In this document: positions 6,121 to 7,800 of the stretch, piece after piece
Numbering within the stretch: the stretch's first letter is position 1
Layout of the letters: each line of letters opens with the position of its first letter
Source of the DNA: Pseudomonadota bacterium
GTDB lineage: Bacteria > Pseudomonadota > Alphaproteobacteria > Rhizobiales > Devosiaceae
Assembly: GCA_023437755.1 (NCBI GenBank)
Contig: JAEZFJ010000489.1
Span: forward strand, 1-7,800
DNA: 7,800 bases
Direction of reading: 5' to 3'
The notes under the pieces: generated by a model
Told to the model about the DNA's origin: nothing
Database searches by the model: none
The model's input: the letters and a program-made list of their open reading frames with translations, nothing else
Translations under genes and position numbers: made by a program

Positions 6121-7416
6121 ATGCTCGACAAGCCCCACGAACCCGAAGCCTTTCCCGCACCGGATTATGCGCCCGATCGTTGGAAGAACATTTCCCGCAC
6201 CTACACCCCGGCGGAGGTGCGGCGTCTCGCCGGCTCCCTGCCGGTCCGCCATACCCTGGCCGAGAACGGCGCCCGACGCCTTTGGGAACTGCTCCACAGT
6301 GAGGCATTCGTCCCCACTCTCGGCACCTTTACCGGCAATCAGGCGGTGCAGCAGGTGAAGGCCGGCCTCAAGGCCATCTACCTCTCGGGCTGGCAGGTGG
6401 CGGCCGACGCCAACTCGTCCGGCAACATGTATCCCGACCAGTCGCTCTACCCGGTCGACAGCGTGCCGGGGGTGGTCAGGCGCATCAACAAGGCCCTGCA
6501 ACGGGCCGACCAGATCCAGCAGATGGAAAAGGCCGACGGCGTCGCCACCACCGACCTCGACTACTTCGTGCCCATCATCGCCGACGCGGAGGCCGGCTTT
6601 GGCGGCGCCCTGAACGTCCATGAGCTGATGAAGGCGATGATCGAGGCCGGCGCTGCCGCTGTCCATTTCGAGGATCAACTCGCAAGCGAGAAGAAGTGCG
6701 GGCACCTCGGCGGCAAGGTGCTGGTGCCGACCGGGCAGTTCATCCGCACCCTCAACGCCGCCCGCCTCGCCGCCGACGTCATGGGCGTGCCCACCCTGAT
6801 CATGGCCCGCACCGATGCCGAGGCCGCGCGGCTGATTACCTCGGACATCGACGAGGCCGACCGGCCGTTCATCACCGGCGAGCGCACGGCCGAGGGCTTC
6901 TACCGCCTCAAGGGTGGGCTCGAGGCCGCCATTGCTCGTGGTGTCGCCTATGCGCCCTATGCCGACCTTATCTGGTGCGAGACCTCCAAGCCGGATCTCG
7001 ACGAAGCCCGCCGCTTCGCCGAGGGTGTGCGCAAGCACCATCCCGACCAGATGCTGGCCTACAACTGCTCACCCAGCTTCAATTGGGCCAAGCACATGGA
7101 CGAGGCAGCCATGGCGCGCTTCCAGCGCGAAATCGCGGCCATGGGGTACAAGTACCAGTTCATCACGCTGGCGGGCTTCCATAATCTCAGCCTCACCACC
7201 TTCGAACTGGCCCGGGCCTACAAGGCCGAAGGCATGGCCGCCTATTCCCGGCTGCAGCAGGCCGAGTTTGCTGCCGAAGCTCACGGATTTTCCGCCACCC
7301 GTCACCAGCGGGAGGTGGGAACCAGCTATTTTGATGCCGTGGCAATGACGATCAGCCAGGGCAGCAGCGCCACCACCGCCATGGCGGAATCCACCGAGAC
7401 GGCGCAGTTCCACTGA
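6121..7416 (+). CDS. aceA: Isocitrate lyase
   Basis: Complete 431-residue isocitrate lyase, the usual length of the short bacterial form. It splits isocitrate into glyoxylate and succinate in the cytoplasm, the first step of the glyoxylate shunt used for growth on acetate or fatty acids. Signatures: [24 protein letters not shown] begins near residue 70 (written here as its start, [13 protein letters not shown]), YPVDSVP, the Mg2+-binding region [12 protein letters not shown], the signature KKCGHLGGK with catalytic Cys193, [14 protein letters not shown], and YNCSPSFNW. The C-terminus TAQFH matches the conserved tail that closes the active site. The start follows AAAGGAGG by five bases. The gene lies downstream of a small unknown gene and divergent from a ScfR-family regulator that probably controls it. 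No malate synthase gene is visible in the window. Confidence 0.98.
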   Translation: MLDKPHEPEAFPAPDYAPDRWKNISRTYTPAEVRRLAGSLPVRHTLAENGARRLWELLHSEAFVPTLGTFTGNQAVQQVKAGLKAIYLSGWQVAADANSSGNMYPDQSLYPVDSVPGVVRRINKALQRADQIQQMEKADGVATTDLDYFVPIIADAEAGFGGALNVHELMKAMIEAGAAAVHFEDQLASEKKCGHLGGKVLVPTGQFIRTLNAARLAADVMGVPTLIMARTDAEAARLITSDIDEADRPFITGERTAEGFYRLKGGLEAAIARGVAYAPYADLIWCETSKPDLDEARRFAEGVRKHHPDQMLAYNCSPSFNWAKHMDEAAMARFQREIAAMGYKYQFITLAGFHNLSLTTFELARAYKAEGMAAYSRLQQAEFAAEAHGFSATRHQREVGTSYFDAVAMTISQGSSATTAMAESTETAQFH

Positions 7417-7422
7417 GCAACC

Positions 7423-7451
7423 GGCCGGCGGCGCCTCAGGCGCTGCCGGTC
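7423..7451. terminator. Candidate bidirectional terminator between aceA and the DUF1294 gene
   Basis: A GC-rich inverted repeat lies between the convergent genes: CCGGC (7425-7429) pairs with GCCGG (7445-7449), and GCGCCT (7431-7436) pairs with AGGCGC (7438-7443), with a G-T pair between, so the usable loop is about three bases. It begins six bases after the aceA stop and covers the stop codon of the DUF1294 gene. No proper T-tract follows on either strand, only CTTT at 7455-7458, so its activity as an intrinsic terminator is uncertain. Confidence 0.45.
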
Positions 7452-7798
7452 AGGCTTTGCAGCAAGGGCTCGAACCAGCCGAGTGCCAGCGCCAGCAGGC
7501 CGAGCGTATGCAGCAGCGCAATACCCCAGGTGGTGGCGACGAAGCGCGGCTTGATGGTCTTGTGGCGATAGAGCTCCTGCGCCATCAGTCCCCCGATGAT
7601 GCCGAAGCTGAGATCGACGCTGTGCAGATTGGTTTCGCTCACCCGCCAACGTCCCTGCAGCGCATAGAGCTTGTCAAAGCGATAGAGCAGCGCCGACGCC
7701 ACGCCCATGGCGATATAGGCCACCGCCAAGCCGATGCCGGCGCGATCCCAGCTGATGGCGAGGATGATCAACAGTGTCATCATCGTCGCGGCCGCCAT
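7436..7798 (-). CDS. DUF1294 membrane protein, possibly 5'-truncated by the window
   Basis: A 120-residue inner-membrane protein ending at 7436. The DUF1294 core is clear: ALLYRFDKLYALQGRWRVSE, then TNLHSVDLSFGIIGGLMAQELYRHKT, with the conserved DK, GRWR, Glu and RHK residues. Hydrophobic segments are about 7-15 with 20-38, 62-75 and 88-108, so three or four membrane passes. The function of DUF1294 is not known. The only start visible is ATG at 7798, two bases from the window edge, and the frame is still open there. Some DUF1294 proteins carry an N-terminal cold-shock domain, so an extension beyond the window is possible; Met6 or Met7 could also be used. It converges on aceA with 19 bases between the stops and has no obvious functional tie to it. 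Confidence 0.82.
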   Translation of the reverse strand: MAAATMMTLLIILAISWDRAGIGLAVAYIAMGVASALLYRFDKLYALQGRWRVSETNLHSVDLSFGIIGGLMAQELYRHKTIKPRFVATTWGIALLHTLGLLALALGWFEPLLQSLTGSA

Positions 7799-7800
7799 AC

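Noticed and set aside
1..7800. CRISPR arrays, tRNA or rRNA genes, insertion sequences, attachment sites
   Set aside because: No regularly spaced repeats, transposase motifs, terminal inverted repeats or tRNA-like cloverleaf with CCA end were found on either strand by eye.

Overview
The window is GC-rich chromosomal DNA, densely coded, from what looks like an alphaproteobacterium, most likely Hyphomicrobiales (Rhizobiales). This rests on the strong G/C bias at third codon positions, the YafY-type and ScfR-type regulators, and the gene order. The genus cannot be named from the sequence. No RNA gene, insertion sequence, phage gene or CRISPR array was seen.

Left part (1-3493, + strand) is one tight operon. 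It holds the 3' end of pheS (phenylalanyl-tRNA synthetase alpha), a 213-residue DEDDh-type 3'-5' exonuclease, and complete pheT (phenylalanyl-tRNA synthetase beta, 806 aa). The gaps are 1 and 10 bases, so the nuclease is probably made together with the synthetase. A strong hairpin (3509-3544) follows, then a YafY-type HTH/WYL transcription regulator (3547-4266).

Middle part (4263-6046): on the minus strand is a 468-aa regulator of the ScfR family (RamB/PrpR/PccR-like, short-chain acyl-CoA responsive). It converges on the WYL gene so tightly that both stop codons lie in one CTAG. It starts with GTG behind a strong Shine-Dalgarno. An intergenic region of about 146 bases separates it from the divergent + strand genes and carries five TTTAC direct repeats, a likely operator region.

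Right part (5816-7416, + strand): a 76-aa protein of unknown function, then aceA (isocitrate lyase, 431 aa), the first enzyme of the glyoxylate shunt. The likely logic is that the ScfR protein senses an acyl-CoA or related metabolite and controls the small gene plus aceA, and perhaps itself. The window ends with a DUF1294 membrane protein on the minus strand (7436-7798 or beyond). It converges on aceA across a GC-rich hairpin that may terminate transcription.

Most of this is recognisable core metabolism. The points most worth a second look are the nuclease between pheS and pheT, the hairpin covering the start of the WYL gene, the unknown small protein between scfR and aceA, and the TTTAC repeats.
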